Assembly: GCA_051961995.1 (NCBI GenBank)
Contig: JBQCCR010000019.1
Span: 1 to 62,840, forward strand
From: 66-474 sp051961995
Lineage (GTDB): Bacteria > Pseudomonadota > Gammaproteobacteria > Xanthomonadales > Rhodanobacteraceae
Reading direction: 5' to 3'
Length of the DNA: 62,840 nt
Shown in pieces: positions 52,381 through 61,242 of the stretch (positions are counted from its first letter, which is position 1; every line of letters starts with the position of its first letter). Position numbers and translations under genes: made by a program. Below the pieces are notes generated by a model. That model saw nothing but the letters and a program-made list of their open reading frames with translations. It was not told the DNA's origin and made no database searches.

Positions 52381-55300
52381 GTGAAAAAATCGCGGGCCAT
52401 GGCAACGCTGGCACTGGCAGCGCTGGGCATTTGCACATTCGGCGCCATGGCGCAGACGTCCATGTCGGCGCCGTCGCCGGACGCGAAATTCTTTTCGCAA
52501 ATGCAGTGGCGCGCGATCGGGCCGATGCGCGGTGGCCGCATGCGCGCACTGGACGGTGTGGCCAGCCAGCCGAACGTGTTCTACGCCGGCGCCGACAACG
52601 GCGGCGTGTGGAAATCCACCGACTATGGCCAGAGCTGGTTCCCGATCTTCGATTCCCAGCCCACCGGCTCGATCGGCGCGATCGCGGTCGCGCCTTCCGA
52701 TCCGAACATTATCTACGTCGGCAGCGGCGAGGGCATCATCCGCCCCGACGGCACCATCGGCGACGGCATGTACAAGTCCACCGATGCCGGCAAGACCTGG
52801 ACCCACCTCGGCTTGCGCGACACCCAGAAGATCTCGCAGGTGATCGTGGATCCGCACAATCCGGACCGGTTGTTCGTCGCCGCGATCGGCCATCCGTACG
52901 GACCGAATCCCGAGCGCGGCATCTTCCGCTCGACCGACGGCGGCAAGACCTTCCAGAAGGTTTTGTACAAGGACGAATACGCCAGCGGCGAGGATGTGGA
53001 TTTCGATCCGTCCAATCCGCAGATCGTGTACGCGACGCTTTGGCAGCAGCAACAGGCACCGTGGGAGAACGGTTCGTTCGAGGGCACCTCGGGCGGCCTG
53101 TTCAAGTCCACCGACGGCGGCAGCACCTGGAAGCCGATCGGCACAGGCCTGCCGAAGGTGATCCAGATGGCGGTGGCGGTCGCGCCGAGCAATCCGCAAC
53201 GCCTGTATGCGAGCGTGGCGAGCGAAGGCAAGGTCGGCATCTACCGTTCCGATGATGGCGGCGCGAGCTGGACGAAAGCGACCGACGACAAGCGCCCCGC
53301 CGCGCGCATCGGCGGCGGCGACCTGCCGACGCTGGAGGTGGATCCGAAGAATCCCGACGTGGTCTACAGCAACACGCCGGTGCTGTGGAAATCCGCCGAC
53401 GCGGGCAAGACCTGGACCGCGTTCCGCGGCGCGCCGGGCGGCGACGATTACCAGCAGACCTGGATCAATCCGAACAATCCTTCGATCCTGCTGGTAACCT
53501 CGGATCAGGGTGCGATCGTCACCGTCAACGACGGCAAGACCTGGAGCTCCTGGTACAACCAGCCGACCGCGGCGATGTACAAGGTCGGCACCGACAACGC
53601 GTGGCCGTACCGCGTCTGCGGCGGCCAGCAGGACAGCGGTTCGGCCTGCGTGTCCAGCCGCGGCAACGACGGCGAGATCACCGCGCACGACTGGCATCCC
53701 GCCGGCATCGAGGAATACGGCGCGGCCGCACCCGATCCGCTGGATGCGGACATCGTCTACGGCGGCAAGGTCACGCGCTACGACCGCCGCACCGGCCAGA
53801 TCGCCAACGTCGGGCCGAAGGCATTGCGCGGCGACAAGGATTACCGCGTGCTGCGCACGATGCCGTTGCAGTTCTCGCCGATCGATCCGCACCTGCTGTA
53901 CTTCGCGTCCAACGTGGTGTGGACCACGCGCGACGGCGGCCAGCACTGGCAGCAGATCAGCCCCGACCTGACCCGCCACGGCGACTGGAAAGTACCGGCC
54001 AACACCGGCAAGTATTCGGACACCAAAGCGGCGAAGCCGAGCGATCGCGCGGTGGTGTACGCGCTGGCGCCCTCGCCGCTCGACATCAACCGCATCTGGG
54101 CCGGCACCGACGACGGCCTGATCCAGTTGACCACCGACGGCGGCAAGAGCTGGAAGAACGTCACGCCGAAACAGATGAAGCCGTGGTGGAAAGTGTTCGC
54201 GATGGACGCCAGCCACTTCGATCCGAATACCGCCTACGCCGCGATCAACACGCTGCGGCTGGACGACATGCGCCCGCACCTGTTCCGCACCCGCGACGGC
54301 GGCAAGACCTGGACCGAGATCGACAACGGCATCGCCGACGGCGCGGTGACCAACGTGATCCGCGAAGATCCGAAAACCCGCGGCCTGCTGTTCGCCGGTT
54401 CCGAAACGCAGACGTGGGTATCGTTCGACGACGGCGACCATTGGCAATCGCTGCGCCTCAACATGCCGGCGATTTCGGTGCGCGATCTGCAGGTCAAGGA
54501 CGACGATCTGGTCGCCGCCACGCACGGCCGCGGCTACTGGATTCTGGACGACATCACGCCGCTGCGGCAAATCAACGCGCAGATGGCGCGCGCGCCGGTC
54601 ACGCTGTATCGACCCGAGCTCGCCACGCGCGTGCGCTGGGGCATGAATCCGCCGACGCCCTGGCGCGTGCCCGCCACCGACAATCCGCCACCCGGCGCGA
54701 TTATTGACTACTACCTCGCCGGCGATGCGCACGCGGTCACGCTGGACATCCTGGATGCGAACGGCAAGCTGGTGCGGCATTACGCCAGCAGCGATCAGGT
54801 CAAGCCGATCGATCCGGACAAGCTGGACATCCCGCCGTGGTGGCCGCGTCCGCCGCAGTCGTTGTCCGCGCAGGCCGGACAGCATCGTTTCCTGTGGGAC
54901 ATGCATTACGCGCCGATCCCGGGCCTCACGCCGATGATCGCCTACGACGAAGCGGTGCTGAACCAGACGCCGCAGGCCGCGACCTCGCCGTGGGTGATGC
55001 CTGGCCAGTACACCATCAGGCTGACGGTGGACGGGCGCAGCTTCACGCAACCGCTGACGGTGCGCATGGACCCGCGCGTGCAGACTTCCACCGCCGATCT
55101 GCAGAAGCAATTCGATGCATCCATGCGCGCCTACGATGAAACCGTCAGCGCGGTGAAAGCGCTCGGCCAGATCCGCGACCTGCAGAAGCAGTTGCAGGCG
55201 CGGCAGGCGAAGCCACACTCACCCGACCACAAGACGACCGACTACGCGAAGCAACTCGACGCGCTCGCCGGTCCGCCACCGAAAGAGGAATCGGATTTCC

Positions 55301-55599
55301 CCGATTTCCGCGGGCCGCCGACGCTCGACACGCTGGCCTGGTCGCTGCGCATCGTGATGGGCAGCATGCAGAACGCCGACAAGGCACCGACCGACGCTGA
55401 TGTTGCCGCGCTCGACGAGACCAGCCAGACGCTGCAGGGAATGCTGACGCGCTGGAGCCAGTTGCAGGAGCAACCGCTGGCCGAGGTCAACGCGCAACTG
55501 CAACGCGCGCACCTCGCCACCGTCGCCGTGCACCGAGACGCGCCGCCGCCGCCGCACTGGGACGAGCAGTGGATCACCACCGAAAAGGACGACCAGTAG
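52381..55599 (+). CDS. exported VPS10/sortilin-like BNR-repeat protein
   Basis: 1072 residues from GTG 52381, with GGAGG upstream and a signal peptide (about 1-25). The first 700 residues hold many Asp-box (BNR) motifs such as STDAGKTW, STDGGKTF, TTDGGKSW, RTRDGGKTW, giving a beta-propeller like the VPS10 domain of sortilin and the xyloglucanase-type GH74 folds. The C-terminal third has a beta-sandwich (AVTLDILDANGKLVRHY) and a long coiled-coil-rich tail. No glycosidase active site is evident. It may be a protease- or glycan-related binding protein; function unknown. Confidence 0.85.
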   Translation: MKKSRAMATLALAALGICTFGAMAQTSMSAPSPDAKFFSQMQWRAIGPMRGGRMRALDGVASQPNVFYAGADNGGVWKSTDYGQSWFPIFDSQPTGSIGAIAVAPSDPNIIYVGSGEGIIRPDGTIGDGMYKSTDAGKTWTHLGLRDTQKISQVIVDPHNPDRLFVAAIGHPYGPNPERGIFRSTDGGKTFQKVLYKDEYASGEDVDFDPSNPQIVYATLWQQQQAPWENGSFEGTSGGLFKSTDGGSTWKPIGTGLPKVIQMAVAVAPSNPQRLYASVASEGKVGIYRSDDGGASWTKATDDKRPAARIGGGDLPTLEVDPKNPDVVYSNTPVLWKSADAGKTWTAFRGAPGGDDYQQTWINPNNPSILLVTSDQGAIVTVNDGKTWSSWYNQPTAAMYKVGTDNAWPYRVCGGQQDSGSACVSSRGNDGEITAHDWHPAGIEEYGAAAPDPLDADIVYGGKVTRYDRRTGQIANVGPKALRGDKDYRVLRTMPLQFSPIDPHLLYFASNVVWTTRDGGQHWQQISPDLTRHGDWKVPANTGKYSDTKAAKPSDRAVVYALAPSPLDINRIWAGTDDGLIQLTTDGGKSWKNVTPKQMKPWWKVFAMDASHFDPNTAYAAINTLRLDDMRPHLFRTRDGGKTWTEIDNGIADGAVTNVIREDPKTRGLLFAGSETQTWVSFDDGDHWQSLRLNMPAISVRDLQVKDDDLVAATHGRGYWILDDITPLRQINAQMARAPVTLYRPELATRVRWGMNPPTPWRVPATDNPPPGAIIDYYLAGDAHAVTLDILDANGKLVRHYASSDQVKPIDPDKLDIPPWWPRPPQSLSAQAGQHRFLWDMHYAPIPGLTPMIAYDEAVLNQTPQAATSPWVMPGQYTIRLTVDGRSFTQPLTVRMDPRVQTSTADLQKQFDASMRAYDETVSAVKALGQIRDLQKQLQARQAKPHSPDHKTTDYAKQLDALAGPPPKEESDFPDFRGPPTLDTLAWSLRIVMGSMQNADKAPTDADVAALDETSQTLQGMLTRWSQLQEQPLAEVNAQLQRAHLATVAVHRDAPPPPHWDEQWITTEKDDQ

Positions 55600-55618
55600 G
55601 CACTCCGCTTGCGCCGGA

Positions 55619-56611
55619 TCACGCCGCGGGAAGCGGCGGGTCCGGCGCGTCACCGCCGGGCACGCCGGAAACCTGCGGCAGATACTGCACCGTGTAGCCC
55701 GCCGCGCTCCACGCATCCAGCCCGCCCTGCAGTGGTCGCACGTGCCGGTAGCCGCGCTCCATCATCGCCTTCGCCACCTTGGCGGCGGACACTTCGTTCG
55801 GACAGTTGCAGTAGATCACCAGCTCGTGATCGAGCGGGATGTCACGCAGGCTCCAGTCGGCGCCGCTGACGTCGGCCAGCATCGCGCCGGGGATGATCCG
55901 CGTGTCGAGCATGCGCGACATCTCCGAGCGCGCATCAATCACCAGCGGCGCATTCCGGTCGTGCATTGCGTGATTCAGTTCATCGGCGGTGATCCGGGCC
56001 ATTCGCAAGGCCCGCAGCAGGCGCCGGCGCTGCCACCACTTCGCGAGGATGTACAGCGCGAACAAGCTGAACACCCCGGCCAGCGCGACCGTTCCCGCAT
56101 TGGCCAGCGCCGCCAGCACCCGGTCGATCTGCGCGTGGAACAGGTAGCCCAGCCCTGCCGCCACGCCGGCCCACAGCAGCGACCCCAGCCCATCCAGCAG
56201 GACAAAGCGGGACACAGGCAAGCCCATGGCGCCGACCATCGGCGGCGCGACCGTGGACAACCCCGGCACGAATTTGGCAACCAGCAGAACCTGTCCGCCC
56301 CAGCGCTGGAAGTGCCGTTCCGATTTGCGCACACAGGTATCGGGCGACAACGAAATGCGACAGAGGGTGCGCATTACGCCTGCACCGAAATGGCGCCCGG
56401 CCCAATACCACATCAGATCGGCGAGCAGACATGCCAGCAAGGTGACCAGCAGCACCCCGCCCAGCGAAAGTTGCGCGCTCGCTGCCAGCGCTCCCGCCAC
56501 GACCAGCGTGGGCACCGCGGGCACCGGCACGCCCGTCTGTTCAACCAGAACGTTGAAGAAAACCAGCAGCAGTCCGTATTGCGCGATCAGCGCGATGATT
56601 GCATGGGCCAT
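55619..56611 (-). CDS. DedA family membrane protein fused to a rhodanese domain
   Basis: 330 residues from ATG 56611. Residues 1-200 are a DedA/VTT membrane domain (NVLVEQTGVPVPAVPTLVVAGALAA; RWGGQVLLVAKFVPGLSTVAPPMVGA). Residues about 225-320 are a rhodanese: VIDARSEMSRMLDTRIIPGAM, YCNCPNEVSAAKVAKAM (Cys in the active-site loop CNCPNEVSA) and LQGGLDAWSAAGY. Such fusions are known; the DedA part is a lipid scramblase/flippase-like fold, and the rhodanese may sense thiols or sulfur. Convergent with the VPS10-like gene. Confidence 0.92.
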   Translation of the reverse strand: MAHAIIALIAQYGLLLVFFNVLVEQTGVPVPAVPTLVVAGALAASAQLSLGGVLLVTLLACLLADLMWYWAGRHFGAGVMRTLCRISLSPDTCVRKSERHFQRWGGQVLLVAKFVPGLSTVAPPMVGAMGLPVSRFVLLDGLGSLLWAGVAAGLGYLFHAQIDRVLAALANAGTVALAGVFSLFALYILAKWWQRRRLLRALRMARITADELNHAMHDRNAPLVIDARSEMSRMLDTRIIPGAMLADVSGADWSLRDIPLDHELVIYCNCPNEVSAAKVAKAMMERGYRHVRPLQGGLDAWSAAGYTVQYLPQVSGVPGGDAPDPPLPAA

Positions 56612-56777
56612 CGAGCGATCCCCGGGAGCAGATCGGATCCAGGAAAGGCGATCATTGGGCCGGCGAGCGCCGATTGCAAATCCGTTGTGCGAAAACCCCG
56701 GGCCGTGTGACCGGCCGCACTTCCCTTTGCGCGTCCATGCGGGTATGAGTGCGTGACGCATCCATGGGGAGAGTGCC

Positions 56778-58973
56778 ATGCCTGGTCGCGCCGCTCGTTG
56801 CCTTGGTTTGATCGCGTTCCTGTTCGCCACTGCGCTGGCCGCACCGTTCGCATCCGCCGCGGATCAGGCACCTTCCGCTGCGAACACCTCGAACTCTGCG
56901 GGCTTCACGCTGGAACAGGTGCTGGATTATCCGTTTCCCAGCGGCCTGACTGCGAGCGAACATGGCGATCGCATCGCCTGGGTCATCGACCTGCGCGGCG
57001 TGCGCAATGTGTGGGTCGCGCATGCGCCGGACTTCAAGCCGCGCCAGCTTACGCATTTCAGCCAAGACGACGGCCAGGAAATCACCCAGCTGACGTTCTC
57101 GCCGTCCGGCGACGCGCTGGTGTTCGTGCGCGGCGGCGATCACGACGCCAACTGGCCGGACAAGCTGCAGCCCGATCCCGCATCCAGCACGACCGAACCG
57201 AAGGTGACGCTGTGGGCCGCGCGTCTGCCGAATGGCACCGTGCATGAAATCACCGAAGGCGACGCGCCGGCGATTTCCGCATCCGGCAAGCTCGCCTATG
57301 TCAAGGACGATCAGGTGTGGACGGTGTCGCTCGACCGTCGCGGCGACGCGAAACAGTCGGACAAGGACAAGAGCGCGCCAAAGCGGCTGTTCTTCGACCG
57401 CGGCAAGGACGGCGAACTGCAATGGTCGCCGGATGGCAAGCGGCTTACTTTCGTTTCCAATCGCGACGACCACGCGTTCATCGGCGTCTACACCGACGAC
57501 AGCACGCCGATCGAATACCTGGCGCCCAGCACCGGCCGCGATGGCTCGCCGCAATGGTCACCCGACGGCACGCGCATCGCGTTCACGCGCCTGCCCGGCC
57601 GCGGCGGCGCGCCCGAACCGCTGTTGCAGCAGGTGCCGCACCCGTGGTCCATCTGGATCGCCGATGTCGCGACCGGCAACGGCCAGCGCGTCTGGCAAAG
57701 CCCGGACACGCTGGTCGGTTCGTTTCCGGAAACCGCCGGCGAAGCCAACCTGCACTGGGCCGCGGGCGATCGGTTGATCTTCCTGGCGGACCTGGACGGC
57801 TGGCCGCATCTGTATTCGATTCAAACTAGCGGCGGCGAACCACTGCTGCTGACGCCCGGCAACTTCATGGTCGAGGACGTCACGATCAGCCGCGACCGGC
57901 GTTCGCTGGTCTACAGCGCGAACACCGGTTCAACCAAGGACGACGACGATCGCCGGCATCTGTTCTCGGTGCCGGTGGATGCCGCGCAGCCGCGCGCGCT
58001 GACTGCCGGCGAGGGTCTGCAATGGACGCCGGTGATCGCCGGCGATCATGCGATCGCCTTCGTTGACGTCGGCGCGCAGGAACCGCCGCGGGTCGCGGCG
58101 ATGCGCGACGGCGGCGGCGACCACCACCTGCTGCAGCCGGATCTGGTGCCGAACGATTTTCCCTCTGCGCAATTGGTCACGCCGAAATCGGTGAGCTTCA
58201 CCGCCGCCGACGGCACGCTGGTGCACGGGCAGTTGTTCCGCGCCGGCAATGCAAGCGGCAGCCAGCCCGGCGTGATCTTCGTGCACGGCGGCCCGCCTCG
58301 GCAGATGCTGCTCGGCTGGCATTACATGGATTACTACAGCAACAGCTACGCGGTGAACCAGTACCTCGCCGCGCACGGCTTCACCGTGCTGTCGGTGAAT
58401 TACCGGCTCGGCATCGGTTACGGCCATGCCTTCCATCATCCGCCGCATTCCGGTCCGACTGGCGCATCCGAATACCAGGACGTGCTGGCCGGCGCGAAGT
58501 TCCTGCAACACGTGGATGGCGTGGATGCGCAGCGCATCGGCATCTGGGGCGGTTCCTACGGCGGCTATCTCACCGCGCTCGCGTTGGCGCGCGATTCCGA
58601 CATCTTCAAGGCCGGCGTGGACATGCACGGCGTGCACGACTGGTCGCGCTTCATTGACCTGTGGTTCGGCAAGCCGGAGGCGCGCTACGAACAGGGCGAC
58701 CGCAAGGAAGCGATCAAGGTCGCGTGGCAATCCTCGCCGGATGCGGATGTCGCCTCATGGAAGTCGCCGGTACTGCTGATCCAGGGCGACGACGATCGCA
58801 ACGTGCATTTCTTCCAGACGGTGGATCTCGCGCGGCGCCTGCAGAAGCAGCAGGTGCCGTATCAGGAACTGGTGCTGCCCAACGAAATCCACGGCTTCCT
58901 GCGCCATGCCTCCTGGTTGAAAGCCGATCAGGCGACGGTAAAGTTTCTGGATGCGGAGTTGCACAGCAAATAG
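56778..58973 (+). CDS. exported S9 family prolyl oligopeptidase
   Basis: 731 residues with a signal peptide (about 1-28). Residues about 40-480 form a beta-propeller (WSPDGKRLTFVS, WSPDGTRIAFTR), and the last 250 residues the alpha/beta hydrolase with Ser593 (GGSYGGY), Asp673 (QGDDDRNVHF) and His705 (NEIHGFL). It most resembles the DPP IV/acylaminoacyl-peptidase-type dipeptidyl peptidases that degrade peptides in the periplasm. It starts 56 bases from no near partner and reads away from DedA-rhodanese. Confidence 0.94.
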   Translation: MPGRAARCLGLIAFLFATALAAPFASAADQAPSAANTSNSAGFTLEQVLDYPFPSGLTASEHGDRIAWVIDLRGVRNVWVAHAPDFKPRQLTHFSQDDGQEITQLTFSPSGDALVFVRGGDHDANWPDKLQPDPASSTTEPKVTLWAARLPNGTVHEITEGDAPAISASGKLAYVKDDQVWTVSLDRRGDAKQSDKDKSAPKRLFFDRGKDGELQWSPDGKRLTFVSNRDDHAFIGVYTDDSTPIEYLAPSTGRDGSPQWSPDGTRIAFTRLPGRGGAPEPLLQQVPHPWSIWIADVATGNGQRVWQSPDTLVGSFPETAGEANLHWAAGDRLIFLADLDGWPHLYSIQTSGGEPLLLTPGNFMVEDVTISRDRRSLVYSANTGSTKDDDDRRHLFSVPVDAAQPRALTAGEGLQWTPVIAGDHAIAFVDVGAQEPPRVAAMRDGGGDHHLLQPDLVPNDFPSAQLVTPKSVSFTAADGTLVHGQLFRAGNASGSQPGVIFVHGGPPRQMLLGWHYMDYYSNSYAVNQYLAAHGFTVLSVNYRLGIGYGHAFHHPPHSGPTGASEYQDVLAGAKFLQHVDGVDAQRIGIWGGSYGGYLTALALARDSDIFKAGVDMHGVHDWSRFIDLWFGKPEARYEQGDRKEAIKVAWQSSPDADVASWKSPVLLIQGDDDRNVHFFQTVDLARRLQKQQVPYQELVLPNEIHGFLRHASWLKADQATVKFLDAELHSK

Positions 58974-59032
58974 GAGAACCAGGTCGAGACCACATCCTGA
59001 TTCTCCGGACTCGCTGAATATCGGATCCTTCG

Positions 59033-59428
59033 ATGAGCCCCAATACCCTCGAGCCCGAAATGCCCGCGCTGCCCCCTTTGCGCATCCTGCTGTGCGAGGA
59101 TGAACAGCTGATACGCATGCTGCTGGCCGATACGCTTTCGCAGCACGGGCATTGCGTTGTTGAAGCTTCGTCTGCGAAGGCAGCGCTGCAACACGATCTG
59201 GACAGCGTTGATGTGCTGATCACCGATCTGGGCTTGCCTGATGGTTCCGGGGTGGATCTGGCGCGGGCGGCGCGAATTCGTCGTCCCGACCTGCCGATCA
59301 TTTACGCCACCGGGCATTCGGATCACGGCCTGACGCTGGACGCGCACTCGACGGCGGTGATCAAGCCCTATGGGACCGCGCAGCTTTTCGAGGCGATCAA
59401 GCGGGTGATGTGCCTCACCGCGGCCTAG
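59033..59428 (+). CDS. single-domain response regulator (receiver only)
   Basis: 131 residues: receiver domain with the acidic pair at CEDEQ (22-24), phosphorylated Asp65 in LITDLGLPDG, Thr in YATGHSD and Lys in VIKPYG. No output domain, so it works through protein contacts, like CheY. The N-terminal 15 residues are proline-rich. It lies 2 kb ahead of the HAMP-repeat kinase on the same strand, with the DUF5985 genes on the opposite strand between them, and could be a target of that kinase. Confidence 0.9.
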   Translation: MSPNTLEPEMPALPPLRILLCEDEQLIRMLLADTLSQHGHCVVEASSAKAALQHDLDSVDVLITDLGLPDGSGVDLARAARIRRPDLPIIYATGHSDHGLTLDAHSTAVIKPYGTAQLFEAIKRVMCLTAA

Positions 59429-59532
59429 TGGAAACCCACGCGCGTCCAAACTTGCATTCGGCAGGATGTGCAGGCGCCTGCGTGCCCGCAGGCGCCATGC
59501 GCGTTAGCGGCGCTGCCCGCGCCATCGCTGCA

Positions 59533-59796
59533 TCAGTGTGATGGCCGATTCTTCCGCCACACGGCCAGAATGATGATGGCGAATGCCGCCAGTCGTACGA
59601 GATACGCGGCGCTGCTGTCTTCGACGTAAATATTGGCCGAAGCGACGACGATCTGGCCGACGCACAGTAGGCCGAAGGCCACCGCGAAGGAAAGAAAGAG
59701 CACGTCGGTGGTGCGCTTCCAGAATCTGAGGAAGAACATCGCCGCGAGCATGTAGCCCAGTGCGACGGCGCCAGAGAGGAAATAGATCGTCGCCAT
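59533..59796 (-). CDS. DUF5985 family membrane protein (second)
   Basis: 87 residues with three hydrophobic helices; it contains MFFLRFWKRTTDVLFLSFAVAFGLL, the loop with FWKRT typical of DUF5985. Start ATG 59796 is preceded by GGGGAG, which overlaps the stop of the upstream DUF5985 gene (TAA, 59800-59802). The two 87- and 91-residue proteins look like paralogues and may form a heteromer. Function unknown. Confidence 0.85.
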   Translation of the reverse strand: MATIYFLSGAVALGYMLAAMFFLRFWKRTTDVLFLSFAVAFGLLCVGQIVVASANIYVEDSSAAYLVRLAAFAIIILAVWRKNRPSH

Positions 59797-59799
59797 CGC

Positions 59800-60075
59800 T
59801 TACTCCCCCTCCCCGTTCCAGATGAAGCCGAACAGCAAGGTGGAGATCGCCGCGAGCGAGAGCAACCCGCGGAGAAGGGCCAGATCGAGCTGTGGAAAGA
59901 CCACCAGATCCAGCATCAGCGCGAGGTTGTTCAGCGCGAGCATCGAGAAGCACAGCGTGCTCCAGAACAGCAGTCCGTTCCGGGTTCGATGGAAGCTGCG
60001 TCCCAGCATGATGGCGCACAGGCTGGCAGCCAGGAAGCAGAGCAGATAAACCGCTGGAGCAAAATAGTGAGCCAT
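59800..60075 (-). CDS. DUF5985 family membrane protein (first)
   Basis: 91 residues, three hydrophobic helices, with MLGRSFHRTRNGLLFWSTLCFSMLALNN, the charged loop SFHRTRN before helix 2 as in DUF5985. The ATG is one base from the end of a MITE-like element whose terminal repeat supplies AAAAGG five bases upstream as its only ribosome-binding candidate. Function unknown. Confidence 0.85.
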   Translation of the reverse strand: MAHYFAPAVYLLCFLAASLCAIMLGRSFHRTRNGLLFWSTLCFSMLALNNLALMLDLVVFPQLDLALLRGLLSLAAISTLLFGFIWNGEGE

Positions 60076-60076
60076 C

Positions 60077-60344
60077 AGGGCCTTTTAACGCCTACGCAAG
60101 GGAGCCGCGTGGCTTCCGCAGCGGTTGCCAGACAAGGCGCGCGCCGCAGAGCCATAGTCATTCTATGGACAAGGCGCGCAACGCCGTATGGCGGCCGCTG
60201 CGGCGCAACCCTTCGGGCCGGGGCCATTTGCCCACATGGCTGCGTTATCACTCGTCCATGTATCGACATACATCTTCCTCTCTGCCTTGCCCTGCGGGCA
60301 AATGGCCGACGGCGCGGCCGCTTGAGTAAGCGTTAACAGGCCCT
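60077..60344. mobile_element. MITE-like element with 24-bp imperfect terminal inverted repeats
   Basis: 268 bases. The left end begins AGGGCCTTTTAACGCCTACG, then CAAG. The right end read inward from 60344 begins AGGGCCTGTTAACGCTTACT, then CAAG. That is 21 of 24 matches. Inside are two direct copies of GACAAGGCGCGC (60131, 60168) around a CCATAG-TCATT-CTATGG hairpin, and an inverted pair, GGCCATTTGCCC (60222) and GGGCAAATGGCC (60296). It encodes no protein. It is inserted between the stop codon of the 60343 gene and the start of DUF5985; no target-site duplication is obvious. Confidence 0.75.
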
Positions 60345-60714
60345 AGCCCTTCCTGAACTTGAAAGCGTCGGCGAACTTGAGCAAATGGTTTGACTGCGCG
60401 CGAATGATCAAGCGACGGACGGCATCAGGCGAGTGCGCGTAGAGTGACCGCGCCGACACCACCAGCGCATGGACCTCGTCCGACGCCGGCGCGTAGCGAA
60501 AACAGCCCCCCGGTTCCGGCACCAACAGGCCCGCCGTGTTGAGGTTGTCGACCGCCTGATCCACCACCAGCTCGCTGGCGCGCAGTGCGGTGACCATTTC
60601 CGGGCCGGACCAGCAGCGGGTGGCGTCGTCCGCCAGCAGGAACAGCAGTTCCAATGACCAGACCGATCGGAATGTCGAGCGCAAGAATTCCGATACGTCC
60701 TTTTCAACCGCCAT
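60343..60714 (-). CDS. unknown protein, likely winged-helix/MarR-like
   Basis: 123 residues from ATG 60714. Content: a helix (VSEFLRSTFRSVWSLELLFLLADD), then WSGPEMVTALRASELVVDQAVDNLNTAGLLVPEPGGCFRYAP, which reads like the recognition helix and wing of a small winged-helix domain, and a C-terminal helix. I do not recognise the family. Its stop codon TAG shares two bases with the MITE-like element, so the original C-terminus may have been different. It heads a three-gene set with the two DUF5985 genes and is divergent from the HAMP kinase. Confidence 0.6.
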   Translation of the reverse strand: MAVEKDVSEFLRSTFRSVWSLELLFLLADDATRCWSGPEMVTALRASELVVDQAVDNLNTAGLLVPEPGGCFRYAPASDEVHALVVSARSLYAHSPDAVRRLIIRAQSNHLLKFADAFKFRKG

Positions 60715-61242
60715 TATGGAATGGGTCCCTGACGCCTGAGCGTCCGCGTGAGGCTGTCCGACGGCAGACCGCGCGCCGGGGCGAAGGCTGGACATGGTAG
60801 GACCTGAATCTCTGGATGCCAAGGCAATGTGCCTCGAAGTTTGCTGCAGCCCTGCAGCGCCCGGCGCGGCATTCTTCGCGCACTGCCGCCCGAAGATTGC
60901 AGATCACGATCGGGTCCCGCCGCGTCGTGAGCAATTCGTCGCGTGGATTTCACGCGGACTTCACGAACCCTCCGGTCTCTTGGCGTCCAAAAACGTGAAG
61001 GCGTTGAGCACGCGTCAGCGGTGATGTCCGACAGCTGGCCATTTGGGTGGTTGCGGCACGCAGCCAGTCAGGGCTCCCGTCGGTCAGCCGCAAGGATGGA
61101 TGTTCGTCGCGCCCACGCCGAAATACATGCAGCACATGCGTGAACCAAAGGAACGGGAGGCAGCCTTTTGCTGTCTTCCCGGGTTTGGCGTCGTACTTTT
61201 GCTTGGCCGTTGTGCCTGAGCATCACTTTGCGAGTACTTCTG
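60715..61242. other. 528-base divergent intergenic region
   Basis: No convincing gene. It holds one small inverted repeat, CGCGTG-GATTT-CACGCG (60940-60956), and the promoters expected for the unknown gene (minus) and the HAMP kinase (plus). I could not pick a reliable -10/-35 pair. Confidence 0.5.
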
